Source of the DNA: Burkholderiales bacterium | Lineage (GTDB): Bacteria; Pseudomonadota; Gammaproteobacteria; Burkholderiales; Burkholderiaceae_F | Reading direction: 5' to 3' | DNA: 64,000 nt | Assembly: GCA_020355165.1 (NCBI GenBank) | Contig: CP070661.1 | Span: 3,132,319 to 3,196,318, forward strand | Shown here: positions 8,536 through 17,523 of the stretch, piece after piece | Numbering within the stretch: position 1 is the stretch's first letter | Layout of the letters: every line of letters starts with the position of its first letter | Program-made: the position numbers and the translations under genes | Notes under the pieces: model-generated | Databases searched by the model: none | Seen by the model: only the letters and a program-made list of their open reading frames with translations | What the model was told of the DNA's origin: nothing

Positions 8536-9219
8536 ATGACCGAGGCCGACGCCACTGCCGAGCTGCCGCTGATCGAGTTCGACCGGGTGCGCAAGGCGTT
8601 CGGCGTCGGACCCGCGGTGCTGGAGCAGGCGAGCTTCACCGTCGGGCGCGGGCAGCTGGTCGTGCTCAGCGGAGCCAACGGGGCCGGCAAGTCGACCGTG
8701 CTGAAGCTGATCACCGGCGACCTCGCGCCCGACCGCGGCCGCGTCGCCGTCGCCGGCGAGCAGCCGGCACGGCTGCGCGGAGCGCCGCTGCGCACGCTGC
8801 GGCAGGCAATCGGCATCGTGCCGCCGGACCCGCACCTGCTGGCCGATCGCAGCGTGCTGGAGAACGTGATGCTGCCGGCGCTGGTCGGCGGGCTGTCGCG
8901 CCGGGCGGCGGCCGAACGGGCCCGCACGGCACTGCTGCGGCTTGGCGTATCCGACCACGCCAGGATGCCCGCGCAGCTGTCGGCAGCGGCGCAGCTGCGC
9001 GCGGCACTGGCCCGCGCGGTCGTCAACCGGCCGGCCATCCTGCTGCTCGACGAGCCGACCGCCTTTCTCGACACCGAGGGGGCGGCCGGGCTGCTGCGCC
9101 TTCTCGACGAGTTCGCCCAGGCCGGCATGGCGGTGCTGCTGGCCTCGCACGGTGAACCGGCACCGCTGCCGCCCACCGCACGCCGGCTGCGCCTGGTCGA
9201 GGGACGGGTCTGCGCATGA
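8536..9219 (+). CDS. ftsE: Cell-division ABC ATPase FtsE with degenerate Q-loop and signature
   Basis: FtsE is the cytosolic ATPase of the FtsEX complex that activates septal peptidoglycan hydrolases. The assignment rests on length (227 aa), 4-base overlap with ftsX, and the FtsE-like stretch around residues 95-108 (LLADRSVLENV). Walker A is intact (GANGAGKST, 46-54), as are Walker B with the catalytic Glu (ILLLDE, 168-173) and the H-loop His205. The Q-loop Gln is Pro97 (VPPD where FtsE proteins usually have VFQD), and the ABC signature LSGGEQ is LSAAAQ (148-153). ATP binding looks preserved, but NBD-dimer catalysis may be impaired or unusual. No frameshift is visible. Confidence 0.88.
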   Translation: MTEADATAELPLIEFDRVRKAFGVGPAVLEQASFTVGRGQLVVLSGANGAGKSTVLKLITGDLAPDRGRVAVAGEQPARLRGAPLRTLRQAIGIVPPDPHLLADRSVLENVMLPALVGGLSRRAAAERARTALLRLGVSDHARMPAQLSAAAQLRAALARAVVNRPAILLLDEPTAFLDTEGAAGLLRLLDEFAQAGMAVLLASHGEPAPLPPTARRLRLVEGRVCA

Positions 9220-10133
9220 GGACGCTGGCAGTGCGCGCTCATGGGCTGCGCGAGATGGCGCGGCTCATCGGCCGCCGGCCCGGCAGCTTCCTGCTCGCCG
9301 TCCTGCTGGCGGCTGCGGCTTTCACGGTGCCGCTTGCCGGCGCCTCGATCGCCCGTTCGGTCGCGCCGCTGGCGGAACAGCTTCCGCTCGGGCCGGAGGT
9401 CAACCTGTTTCTCGCATCGTCGGCGTCGCCGGCCGACATCCGCCAGCTGCAGTCGCAGCTGGCCGGCCGGGCCGACGTGAGCCGGGTCGAGTGGGTCAGC
9501 CGCGACGAGGCGCTCAGGGCGCTTGCCGAGCGCACCGGCGGGAGCAGGCTGGCCGAGCTGAAGGTCAATCCGCTGCCGGACGTCCTGGTGGTCACGCTGA
9601 TGCCGCGGACGCCGCCGGCCGAGATCGAGGCGGCAGTCGGCGAGCTGCGCAGAATCGCGCGAGTGGACTCGGTGGCCGCCGACACCGGCTGGCATCGGCA
9701 GCTTCACACCCTGCTGCGCGCGCTGGCGGCAGCCGGGGCGCTGGTCGGCGGTCTGGCGGCCTGCCTGCTGGTCCTGATCGTGCTGGCCTCGGTCCAGCTG
9801 CAGCTCAGCGGTTCCGCCGAGCAGGTGCGCCTGCTGCGCCTGGTCGGTGCCGAGCCCCGCTACATCGTCCGCCCCTACGCCTACGCCGGTGCGCTGACGC
9901 TGGCCGCCGGTGCCGGTCTGGCAACCGGACTGGCCTGGATGTTCCTGGCCGCGGCCGGCGAGCCGGCGACCGAACTGGCGCGGGCCTATCGCGCCGCCGT
10001 CACCCTCGAGCCCCTGCCTTTGCCCTGGCTGGCCGCCTTCGTCGCCGGCGCTGCTGCCGTCGGCGGCCTCGTCGCCTCGATCGGCACCCGCTGGGCCCTG
10101 CGCCGCAACCCCGACGCCGGCCATCGGCACTGA
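9216..10133 (+). CDS. ftsX: Cell-division permease-like protein FtsX
   Basis: FtsX is the membrane partner of FtsE that relays ATPase state to periplasmic murein-hydrolase regulators. The start ATG overlaps the ftsE stop (ATGA), implying translational coupling. The 305-residue protein has one N-terminal transmembrane helix (~22-44), a ~110-residue periplasmic loop containing WVSRDEAL and NPLPDVLVVTL, and three C-terminal membrane helices with the FtsX-type SAEQVRLLRLVGAEPRYI segment between them. The length suits betaproteobacterial FtsX, which lacks the long cytoplasmic N-terminus of E. coli. Confidence 0.93.
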   Translation: MRTLAVRAHGLREMARLIGRRPGSFLLAVLLAAAAFTVPLAGASIARSVAPLAEQLPLGPEVNLFLASSASPADIRQLQSQLAGRADVSRVEWVSRDEALRALAERTGGSRLAELKVNPLPDVLVVTLMPRTPPAEIEAAVGELRRIARVDSVAADTGWHRQLHTLLRALAAAGALVGGLAACLLVLIVLASVQLQLSGSAEQVRLLRLVGAEPRYIVRPYAYAGALTLAAGAGLATGLAWMFLAAAGEPATELARAYRAAVTLEPLPLPWLAAFVAGAAAVGGLVASIGTRWALRRNPDAGHRH

Positions 10134-10240
10134 CGGGCACGACGTAGGTATGCGCTCACTTTCATAAAACAGCATATAAAACAATGTTTTGGCCGCGCGC
10201 TCTCGCGGCTGAACCAATAGGTTGGCGGGCGGTCTATGGT

Positions 10241-10267
10241 TTGGCACTCGATCGCACCGAGTGCTAA
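10241..10267 (+). promoter_or_regulatory. CIRCE operator (HrcA site) upstream of rpoH
   Basis: The inverted repeat TTGGCACTC - 9 bases - GAGTGCTAA matches the CIRCE consensus (TTAGCACTC-N9-GAGTGCTAA) with one mismatch, in the left arm. Spacer length is exactly nine. It ends 25 bases before the rpoH ATG, placed to block transcription or sit in the leader. A TATGGT hexamer abuts its left edge (10235-10240), but I see no convincing -35. CIRCE is the operator of the heat-shock repressor HrcA, which is not encoded in this window. Confidence 0.92.
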
Positions 10268-10292
10268 CATCACCCTCAAAGGAGATGGCTGC

Positions 10293-11186
<894 letters not shown>

Positions 11187-11226
11187 GTTGCCAGAGCGCT
11201 GATCGCTGGCTGCTTTCTTGCAGTGT

Positions 11227-11263
11227 CCGCCTCTCCTCCTCCCCCTCTCCTCCGAAGAGGCGG
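11227..11263 (+). other. Stem-loop in the rpoH 3' untranslated region
   Basis: CCGCCTCT at 11227-11234 can pair with AGAGGCGG at 11256-11263 across a 21-base pyrimidine-rich loop. It lies between the rpoH stop and the canonical terminator. It could protect the 3' end or act as an early pause hairpin. No U-run follows it. Confidence 0.4.
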
Positions 11264-11268
11264 ATTTC

Positions 11269-11301
11269 AGAACCCCGCACCCCCTGCGGGGTTCTTTTTT
11301 T
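11269..11301 (+). terminator. Rho-independent terminator after rpoH
   Basis: A perfect 10-bp stem pairs AGAACCCCGC (11269-11278) with GCGGGGTTCT (11286-11295) around a 7-base loop, followed by a run of seven T residues (11295-11301). This is the clearest intrinsic terminator in the window and ends the rpoH transcript. Confidence 0.93.
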
Positions 11302-11307
11302 GCGCCG

Positions 11308-11928
11308 GTGAAGGCGGGATTCGCTGACCTCGGCTGCGCGCCGGCCATCTGCCGATGCGCGGGCGCCGCCGACCGCGGCAGCGCGGCGCGGCTGCTCGCC
11401 GGAAAGCTCGCCCTGCCTGAACTGCCACTGCCCGATCTGACGGCCGTGCGCAGGCCGGGGCAGGTCCTGGGCCTCGGCCGTTTCGCCAGCCGCGAGATCC
11501 AGCGGGCGCTCGCCCGGGTGCTGCCGGCTGCCGTGGGCGACTCGCTGCGCAGCGAGTTCGAGTGGTACGCCTGCCGCGGCGCCTTCTTCCACAATGACGC
11601 CCACTACGGGGCGGTGCTGTTCGGCGCCTGGTGCGCGGCCGGTCCGCCGCGGGAGATCGTCTTCGCAAGGGCGGCCACCCGCGTGCCCGCCGGGCCCGGC
11701 CAGTGGGTGGTCTTCGATCCGTTCGAGCCGCACGCGGTGCTCGAGCCCGGCGCGCGCCACTACCGGCGCGAGCGCTATGAGGGCGCGCCGGTCAGCCTGT
11801 TCGTCGGCTTCGAACTGGAACTCACACCCGCCGTACGCGAGGTGTTCGGCATCGGCGAGGCGCCCACTGGCGCGCCGGTGCTTGCCAGCAGCGTCGCCAT
11901 CAACGCCGAGACCGGCGTCCTGGACTGA
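11308..11928 (+). CDS. Uncharacterised protein with HxD...H...R oxygenase-like motif
   Basis: I do not recognise a named family. The open frame extends upstream through the rpoH terminator, so I place the start after it, at GTG 11308 (206 residues); the start is uncertain and no good ribosome-binding site is visible. The core reads FFHNDAHYGAVLFGAW (His95-x-Asp97), later DPFEPHAVL (His142), then Arg at ~150-154. That HxD-44-H-8/12-R spacing resembles the iron and 2-oxoglutarate ligands of Fe(II)/2OG oxygenases in a jelly-roll fold, which the alternating beta-like segments would suit. No signal peptide is evident. It converges on the SCO gene. Confidence 0.6.
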   Translation: MKAGFADLGCAPAICRCAGAADRGSAARLLAGKLALPELPLPDLTAVRRPGQVLGLGRFASREIQRALARVLPAAVGDSLRSEFEWYACRGAFFHNDAHYGAVLFGAWCAAGPPREIVFARAATRVPAGPGQWVVFDPFEPHAVLEPGARHYRRERYEGAPVSLFVGFELELTPAVREVFGIGEAPTGAPVLASSVAINAETGVLD

Positions 11929-11953
11929 GTCGTCGGCCGCGACGGCGCCGTCG

Positions 11954-12517
11954 CTACAGCAGCTGCCGCAGGTCGGCGACGATCGGCGCGGCGCCCTGGT
12001 TGTGCTTGAGGAACAGCCGCGGCTCGCCCGACCTGTCGATCACGTAGCTGCCGGCGGTGTGGTCGATGGTGTACGAGGTCTCGGTCGGGCCGGGAACCTT
12101 CTGGTAGAAGATCTTGAACTGCTTGGCTACCCGGGCGGTTTCCTCGGTGGTGCCGTACAGCCCGACGAAGCTCGGGTCGAACCCCGGCACGTATTGCGCC
12201 AGCACCTCGCGCGTATCGCGCTGCGGGTCGACGGTGACGAACAGCACCTGCACCTGGTCGGCATCCTTGCCGAGCGAGCGCCGGACCTCCGCCATCTCCT
12301 GCATCGTCGTCGGGCACACGTCCGGGCACTGCGTGTAGCCGAAGAAGATCACCACCACCCTGCCGCGGTAGTCGGCGAGCGTGCGTCGCGCCCCGGTGTG
12401 GTCGGTCAGCGAGAACTCCCTGGCGTAGCTGGCGCCGCTGATGTCGACGTTGTTGAAGCCCGGCTTCGAGCAGGCGGCGAGGACGGCGGCAAGGGCGACG
12501 GCGAGGAGGCGCTTCAT
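11954..12517 (-). CDS. SCO1/SenC copper chaperone lipoprotein
   Basis: SCO proteins deliver copper to, or reduce, the CuA centre of cytochrome oxidase subunit II. The ATG at 12517 gives a lipoprotein signal, MKRLLAVALAAVLAACSKPG, with the lipobox cysteine at residue 16. The thioredoxin fold follows, with the copper-binding CPDVCP motif after VVVIFFGYTQ, FVTVDPQRDT, and the third ligand His in TIDHTAGSYVID. The length is 187 residues. It ends the leftward block SURF1-thioredoxin-like-ctaA-ctaB-SCO, which fits a role in oxidase assembly. Confidence 0.92.
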   Translation of the reverse strand: MKRLLAVALAAVLAACSKPGFNNVDISGASYAREFSLTDHTGARRTLADYRGRVVVIFFGYTQCPDVCPTTMQEMAEVRRSLGKDADQVQVLFVTVDPQRDTREVLAQYVPGFDPSFVGLYGTTEETARVAKQFKIFYQKVPGPTETSYTIDHTAGSYVIDRSGEPRLFLKHNQGAAPIVADLRQLL

Positions 12518-12554
12518 GGCACTGCGGCCGTTGCCGCGGCGGCGCAGCAGGTGC

Positions 12555-13457
12555 CTAGCCGGCGATGTAGTGGTCGACCAGCAACGCGGCGAACAGCGCC
12601 GCCAGGTAGACGATCGAGTAGTTGAAGGTCGCGCGCGCCAGCCGATCGCTGTAGCACCGATAGAGCCGCCAGGCGTAGGCGAGGAAGATGGCGCCCAGCC
12701 CGAGTGCGCAGGCGAGATACGGCAGGCCGGCCATCTGGATCGCATGCGGCAGCGTGGTGGTGGCCACCAGCACGATCGTGTACAGCAGGATGTGCAGGCG
12801 GGTGAACTGCTCGCCGTGGGTGACGGGCAGCATCGGCAGGCCGGACTTGCGGTAGTCGTCGAGGCGGTACAGCGCCAGCGACCAGAAATGCGGCGGCGTC
12901 CAGACGAAGATGATCAGGGCCAGCAGCCACGCCTGCGCCGGCGCGTCGCCGGTCATCGCCGCCCAGCCGAGCACCGGCGGCATGGCGCCGCTGATGCCGC
13001 CGATGACGATGTTCTGCGGCGTGTTCGGCTTCAGCAGCACCGTGTAGACGACTGCGTAGCCGACGAAGGTGGCGAAGGTCAGCCACATCGTCAGCGCGTT
13101 GACCTGCGTGTACAGCACCCACATGCCGATGCCGCCGATCACCCCCGAGAAGACGATCGCCTGCAGCGGCGTGATCTCGCCGCGCGCGACCGGCCGCATG
13201 CGAGTGCGGGCCATTTTCGCGTCGATCTGCCGCTCGATGATCGAATTGACCGCGAAGGCCGCGCCGGCCAGCAGCCAGATGCCGACGGTCGACACGGCCA
13301 CCGAAGCCAGCGCCGGCAGTTCGCGGCTGGACAGGAACATGCCGATCACGGCGCAGAAGATCGCCAGCTGCGTCACCCGCGGCTTGGTCAGCAGCCAGTA
13401 CTGGCGCGCGAGGTGCTGCCAGGCGGGACGCAGGACGGTGTCGGCTTGAAACTGCAT
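12555..13457 (-). CDS. ctaB: Protohaem IX farnesyltransferase (haem O synthase)
   Basis: CtaB (CyoE/COX10) adds a farnesyl group to protohaem to make haem O, precursor of the haem A in the adjacent oxidase. It is a UbiA-superfamily membrane enzyme of 300 residues with about nine helices. The Asp-rich motifs show as [19 protein letters not shown] and, in the second half, the [12 protein letters not shown] loop. [11 protein letters not shown] is family-specific. The start is the ATG at 13457. It lies between ctaA and SCO and is likely co-transcribed with them. Confidence 0.95.
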   Translation of the reverse strand: MQFQADTVLRPAWQHLARQYWLLTKPRVTQLAIFCAVIGMFLSSRELPALASVAVSTVGIWLLAGAAFAVNSIIERQIDAKMARTRMRPVARGEITPLQAIVFSGVIGGIGMWVLYTQVNALTMWLTFATFVGYAVVYTVLLKPNTPQNIVIGGISGAMPPVLGWAAMTGDAPAQAWLLALIIFVWTPPHFWSLALYRLDDYRKSGLPMLPVTHGEQFTRLHILLYTIVLVATTTLPHAIQMAGLPYLACALGLGAIFLAYAWRLYRCYSDRLARATFNYSIVYLAALFAALLVDHYIAG

Positions 13458-13513
13458 GTTGGTTCGGTCGGCGCCGGTGGACGGGCGCGGGCAGGCGCGG
13501 AAAGGGCGGGATT

Positions 13514-14638
13514 CTAACCGCGGCCCTGCGCCGGTGCACGGGCCAACGCGCCGCCGACAGGCAGGTTGCCGCCCGCCGAAAGCCGGTAATTGATCGTCAC
13601 CAGCAGTGCCAGCAGCACCGCCGCGCCGCCGTTGTGCAGCACCGCCAGCAGCAGCGGCCAGCCGAGCAGGACGCTCGACAGGCCGGTGGCGAACTGCAGC
13701 GCCAGCACCGCTGCCAGCGCGCGCGCCGGCCCGGCGAGCCCCGCCAGCGACCACAGCCGCCAGGCCAGCAGGCCCAGCACCGCGACGACCAGGTAGGCAA
13801 AGCTGCGGTGTGTCCAGTGGATGGCGACCAGGGCCTGGAAAGCAATCGGCGTGCCGTCGGCGGTCATGCCCAGATCGCGCCACAGGGTGAACCCGGCACC
13901 GAAGTCCATCTGCGGCGGCACGAGTCGGCCGTGGCAGGTCGGGAAGTCCGGGCAGGCCAGCACCGCGTAGTTGGTGCTGACCCAGCCGCCGAGTGCGATC
14001 TGCACCACCAGCAGCAGCACGGCAACCGCGGCCAGCCACCGCACGCCGCTGGCCCGCGGATCCACCGGAGGCGACGGCGACTCGCGCAGCGCCAGCCAGG
14101 TGAGCAGCGCCAGCAGGCCGACGCCGCCGAGCAGGTGACCGGTGACGATCGCCGGTTGCAGCTTCATGGTGACGGTCAGTGCGCCGAAGGCACCTTGCAG
14201 GCAGACGGCGACGAGGGCGAACGTGGCGAGCCACGGCGATCGCCCGGGCACACGCCGCCAGCGGCGCCAGGCGAGCACGGCCAGCACGATGATCAGGAAG
14301 CCCACCGCCATCGCGAAGTACCGGTGCAGCATCTCGATCCACGCCTTGGTCATCGTCACCGGGCCGGACGGCAGCGCCGTCTCGGCGGCACGGATCTGCT
14401 CGCCGGCAGACAACGGGTTCGAGTGCCCGTAGCAGCCCGGCCAGTCCGGGCAGCCAAGGCCGGAGTCGGTGAGCCGCGTGAAGGCGCCGAACATGACCAG
14501 GTCCAGCGTCAGGAACGCCGTCACCCAGGCCAGCTTGCGGTGCTTGTCCGGATCCTTCGACAGCGTGACGTAGGCGAGCGGCAGCGCGGCGATCGCCACC
14601 GCCTTCAAGGCCAGCCAGGACAGCGCGGACGGGTCCAT
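13514..14638 (-). CDS. ctaA: Haem A synthase (COX15/CtaA)
   Basis: CtaA oxidises the C8 methyl of haem O to the formyl group of haem A. The 374-residue protein has eight predicted membrane helices in two pseudo-repeats. The first repeat has [22 protein letters not shown] and a histidine in [11 protein letters not shown]; the second has [11 protein letters not shown] and [10 protein letters not shown], providing paired haem-ligating histidines and extracytoplasmic cysteines. The start is the ATG at 14638. It sits directly before ctaB, so haem O and haem A synthesis are co-ordered. Confidence 0.94.
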   Translation of the reverse strand: MDPSALSWLALKAVAIAALPLAYVTLSKDPDKHRKLAWVTAFLTLDLVMFGAFTRLTDSGLGCPDWPGCYGHSNPLSAGEQIRAAETALPSGPVTMTKAWIEMLHRYFAMAVGFLIIVLAVLAWRRWRRVPGRSPWLATFALVAVCLQGAFGALTVTMKLQPAIVTGHLLGGVGLLALLTWLALRESPSPPVDPRASGVRWLAAVAVLLLVVQIALGGWVSTNYAVLACPDFPTCHGRLVPPQMDFGAGFTLWRDLGMTADGTPIAFQALVAIHWTHRSFAYLVVAVLGLLAWRLWSLAGLAGPARALAAVLALQFATGLSSVLLGWPLLLAVLHNGGAAVLLALLVTINYRLSAGGNLPVGGALARAPAQGRG

Positions 14639-14721
14639 GTCAGTGGCGCCCGGCCGCCCGAAGCCGGTGACGTCCCGCTCGGGGTGCAGCGCGCGAAGGC
14701 GACCGCTGGGATCGTTTCATT

Positions 14722-15333
14722 TCAGCCGATCTTGGAGGTCTTCAGCAGCTTGATCAGGTCCTTCTTCATCCGGCTCGGATCGGCATCTTTCGGCCAGCGC
14801 AGCATCAGGTTGCCGAGCGGATCGATCAGCCAGATCGGGCCGGCAAGGCCGGCCCCCGGCTCGGCCGGCAGCGGCAGGAAGGCGGCCAGTTCGTCGGCGC
14901 GCGCCCGCAGGAACAGCGTGCCGTCGTACTCGCGCATCACCAAGGTGGCGAGCGGCGCCTCGTCGACGATCAGCCAGAGCCGCTGCACGCGGTCGGCGTC
15001 CTTGCCGGTCGTCAGCCTGACCTGCCGCATCTTCCACAGCTTCTGCTCGCAGGCGGCGTCGCAGGCGCCACCGTCGACCTGCACCATCAGCCACGAGCCG
15101 CGCAGGCTGGCGGCTTGCACGGCGGTGCCGTCGAGCCGCCGTAGGGACAGCGCCGGCAGCGGCCGCTGCGGCTCGACCAACGTGCCGTAATTGGTGCGCC
15201 CGGAGGGCGGCAGAAGGTAATAGGCGGTGTACGAGGCGAGCACCGGCGCCACGCACACGGCGAGCAACAGGTACAACGTGCGGTAGCGGCGCCAGTGCGA
15301 AGCCGGCCTCGACGCGGGCACTGTCTCGGTCAT
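14722..15333 (-). CDS. Membrane-anchored thioredoxin-like/SCO-like oxidase-assembly protein
   Basis: A 203-residue protein with one N-terminal transmembrane anchor (about residues 18-42) and a periplasmic thioredoxin-like domain. A CDAAC pair (Cys-x3-Cys, as in SCO proteins) follows SWLMVQVDGG, and the segment IWLIDPLGNLMLRWPKD resembles the SCO C-terminal strand. It starts five bases from the SURF1 stop and precedes ctaA. Relatives occupy this position in many betaproteobacterial oxidase clusters. A role in CuA maturation is inference from context and the cysteine pair; no biochemical function is known to me. Confidence 0.8.
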   Translation of the reverse strand: MTETVPASRPASHWRRYRTLYLLLAVCVAPVLASYTAYYLLPPSGRTNYGTLVEPQRPLPALSLRRLDGTAVQAASLRGSWLMVQVDGGACDAACEQKLWKMRQVRLTTGKDADRVQRLWLIVDEAPLATLVMREYDGTLFLRARADELAAFLPLPAEPGAGLAGPIWLIDPLGNLMLRWPKDADPSRMKKDLIKLLKTSKIG

Positions 15334-15337
15334 CGGT

Positions 15338-16063
15338 TCACGTCCGACGGGAACGCCGGCGCAGCGCGCGCAGGCCGAAGAAAGCGGTCAACGCCGTGAT
15401 CAGCGCCGCCAGCGCAAACCACTGCAGCGCGTAACCGTAGTGCTTGTCCACCCCGGCACTGAATCGCGGCCAGTTGCGCAGCAGGCCGTCGTCGGCACCA
15501 TTGGTCTGCTGCACGACCCATCTTGCCACCGACAGCCCGCTGGCGCGCTCGAAGGATTCGTAGTCGAGATTCTGCCAAACGACCGGCCCGCTGCCGGCCG
15601 GGGCGTTCTCGCCGAGCTGCAGCACGCGTGCCGTGTGCGCCATGGCCAGCCCGTCGACCGTGACCTCGCCTTCCGGCCGCTCGACTGCCGGCAGTCGCAT
15701 CCGGTCGCGCGGATCGCGCCGAGCGAAGCCCCGGTTGACCAGCACCACGGCACCGTCAGCGAGCTGCAGCGGCGTGACCAGCATCAGGCCGGCCTGGCCG
15801 TCCATCTGCCGGTTGTCGAGCCACACCTCGTGCGCGAACACGAAACGGCCACGCAGTCGCACGCGCAGCGGCAGGCGATCCGCGACGCCGGCGATGTCGA
15901 CGCCGGCCACCGGTAATGCCGGCGTCTGCTCGGCACGGTCCCACGCCGCCTGCAGGGCCAGCTTCTCGTCGGCCCGCCGCAACTGCCAGTTGCCCAGGGA
16001 AACGGTCAATGCGATCGCCGCCAGGGCGGCGACGAAGGCGACCATAGTCGGTGTGCGCGTCAT
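15338..16063 (-). CDS. SURF1 family cytochrome oxidase biogenesis protein
   Basis: SURF1 (Shy1) proteins assist insertion of haem a into subunit I of aa3-type oxidase. The 241-residue protein has two flanking transmembrane segments (residues ~8-25 and ~212-232) and a large periplasmic domain. Family signatures include LGNWQLRRADEK after the first helix, VWLDNRQMDGQAGLMLVTPL, VLVNRGFARRD, and HYGYALQWFALA before the last helix. I chose ATG 16063 over the TTG immediately upstream. It is the first gene of the leftward assembly block and divergent from the DUF2909 gene. Confidence 0.92.
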   Translation of the reverse strand: MTRTPTMVAFVAALAAIALTVSLGNWQLRRADEKLALQAAWDRAEQTPALPVAGVDIAGVADRLPLRVRLRGRFVFAHEVWLDNRQMDGQAGLMLVTPLQLADGAVVLVNRGFARRDPRDRMRLPAVERPEGEVTVDGLAMAHTARVLQLGENAPAGSGPVVWQNLDYESFERASGLSVARWVVQQTNGADDGLLRNWPRFSAGVDKHYGYALQWFALAALITALTAFFGLRALRRRSRRT

Positions 16064-16120
16064 CAACCGCTCGTCGCAGCGGCACTGCGATAATGTGCTC
16101 GGTCAATCGCATCGCGTGAG

Positions 16121-16321
16121 ATGAAAGCTGTCATCGCCATCGCGTTCGCCGGCATCCTGGTCGCGCTCGGCTCGGCGCTGCTGTTCCTCGTTCGCGACCG
16201 CGGCTCGACCAGCCGCACCGTCAACGCGCTGACCGTTCGCGTCGCCCTGTCGGTGCTGCTGCTGCTGTTCATCTGGTTCAGCTACTGGATGGGCTGGATC
16301 GAGCCGAGCCGCTACGGCTGA
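16121..16321 (+). CDS. DUF2909 twin-transmembrane small protein
   Basis: A 66-residue protein with two transmembrane helices (residues ~3-24 and ~43-60) joined by a basic loop containing VRDRGSTSRTVNALTVRV. It matches the DUF2909 (twin transmembrane) family found next to oxidase subunit III in betaproteobacteria. Function is unknown; location implies a link with oxidase assembly. It is the only rightward gene in this part of the cox region and ends at a bidirectional terminator shared with ctaE. Confidence 0.82.
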   Translation: MKAVIAIAFAGILVALGSALLFLVRDRGSTSRTVNALTVRVALSVLLLLFIWFSYWMGWIEPSRYG

Positions 16322-16334
16322 CGCCGAGGTGCGG

Positions 16335-16363
16335 AAAAAAACGGCGCCCGCGGGCGCCGTTTT
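16335..16363. terminator. Bidirectional intrinsic terminator
   Basis: A perfect palindrome of arms ACGGCGCCCG (16341-16350) and CGGGCGCCGT (16351-16360) is preceded by seven A residues (16335-16341) and followed by TTTT. On the minus strand this is a strong hairpin plus U-tract ending the ctaE transcript. On the plus strand it can end DUF2909. Confidence 0.88.
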
Positions 16364-16386
16364 CGCTTGCCGCGGCTGGCTGGGGG

Positions 16387-17250
16387 CTACAGCCAGTACA
16401 CGATGATGTACAGGCCGATCCAGACCACGTCGACGAAGTGCCAGTACCAGGCGGCGGCCTCGAACGCAAAGTGGTGCTCCGGCTTGAAGTGGCCCTTCAG
16501 AACGCGCAGCAGCACCACCGTCAGCATGATCGCGCCGACCAGCACGTGGAAGCCGTGGAATCCGGTCAGCATGAAGAAGGTCGAGCCGAAGATGCCCGAA
16601 TCCAGGCGCAGGTTCAGGTCGCGGTAGGCGTGCATGTACTCGTAGGCCTGGATGCCGACGAAGGTGAAGCCGAACAGCAGCGTCATGAACAGCCAGAAGG
16701 CCGTCTTGCCGCGCTGGTTGGCGCGCAGCGCGTGGTGGGCGATGGTCAGCCAGATGCCCGAGGTCACCAGCAGGATGGTGTTGATGGTCGGCAGCGGCCA
16801 GGCGTGGATCTTGGTGAATTCCTCGACGATGCCGGCCGGGCCGGCGTGCGGCCAGGCGGCGGTGAAATCGGGCCACAGCAGCTTGTGGTCGAAGTCGCCG
16901 AGCGACGGCAAGGTGATGACCCGCGCGTAGAACAGGGCGCCGAAGAAGCCGGCGAAGAACATCACCTCGGAGAAGATGAACCAGCCCATCGCCCAGCGGA
17001 AGGAGACGTCCTCCTTGTGCCGGTACTTGCCACCCTCCGACTCGCCGATGACGGTGCCGAACCAGCCGAACATCATGTAGGCGAGCACCGCCATCCCGGC
17101 CAGCAGCAGCCAGCCGCCAAGCGGCACCTTGTTCACCAGCATCGCCGCACCGAAGGTGGTCAGGACCATGGCGATCATGCCGACCATCGGCCAGTTCGAC
17201 GGCGCCGGCACGAAGTAGTCCGGCGCCGTGCCGCTGTGCGTGTTGCCCAT
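16387..17250 (-). CDS. ctaE: Cytochrome c oxidase subunit III
   Basis: Subunit III of aa3-type cytochrome c oxidase stabilises the core and shapes proton uptake. The 287-residue protein has seven helices and the motifs FFAGFFGALFYARV, GLHALRANQRG-like HHALRANQRGKTAFW, MLTGFHGFHVLVG and EAAAWYWHFVDVVWIGLY. The start is the ATG at 17250. It is the last gene of the leftward ctaC-ctaD-ctaG block and ends just before the palindromic terminator at 16335-16363. Confidence 0.96.
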   Translation of the reverse strand: MGNTHSGTAPDYFVPAPSNWPMVGMIAMVLTTFGAAMLVNKVPLGGWLLLAGMAVLAYMMFGWFGTVIGESEGGKYRHKEDVSFRWAMGWFIFSEVMFFAGFFGALFYARVITLPSLGDFDHKLLWPDFTAAWPHAGPAGIVEEFTKIHAWPLPTINTILLVTSGIWLTIAHHALRANQRGKTAFWLFMTLLFGFTFVGIQAYEYMHAYRDLNLRLDSGIFGSTFFMLTGFHGFHVLVGAIMLTVVLLRVLKGHFKPEHHFAFEAAAWYWHFVDVVWIGLYIIVYWL

Positions 17251-17295
17251 GTTGCTCTCCCCTCTCGTGCCTCTCGCTTTGCGCTGCGCCGGCGG

Positions 17296-17523
17296 TCAGC
17301 CGACGACCCAGCGGACGATCAGGATCAGCACGGCGACGAAGATCGCCGCGCCGATCACCCCCATGATGATCACGTGCACCGGATTCAGCTGCGCCGAATC
17401 GGCCTCGTAGTGGGCGCGCTTGCGCACGCCGAAGAACGACCAGGCAACCGCGCGCGCCGTCTGCGCCAGCGACGCCTTGCGACGGTGCGGAGCCTCGGCC
17501 GGCTTCATCTCAGCTGCGTGCAT
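17296..17523 (-). CDS. DUF2970 small membrane protein
   Basis: A 75-residue protein with a basic N-terminus, the family block ARAVAWSFFGVRKRAHYE, and one C-terminal membrane helix (LNPVHVIIMGVIGAAIF onward). DUF2970 genes lie between ctaG and ctaE in betaproteobacterial oxidase operons; the function is unknown. The ATG at 17523 overlaps the ctaG end by 14 bases, while an internal ATG at 17508 would remove the overlap and lose five residues. Either is possible. Confidence 0.82.
   Translation of the reverse strand: MHAAEMKPAEAPHRRKASLAQTARAVAWSFFGVRKRAHYEADSAQLNPVHVIIMGVIGAAIFVAVLILIVRWVVG

Noticed and set aside
10192..10209. GCCGCG/CGCGGC hairpin after ftsX as a terminator
   Set aside because: Short 6-bp stem with no T-run downstream; could be chance in this GC-rich sequence.
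10236..10292. Extended N-terminus of RpoH
   Set aside because: The codons cover the CIRCE operator; the ATG at 10293 has the Shine-Dalgarno and begins the conserved protein.
11218..11307. Upstream start for the protein after rpoH
   Set aside because: It would translate the rpoH terminator hairpin and T-run.
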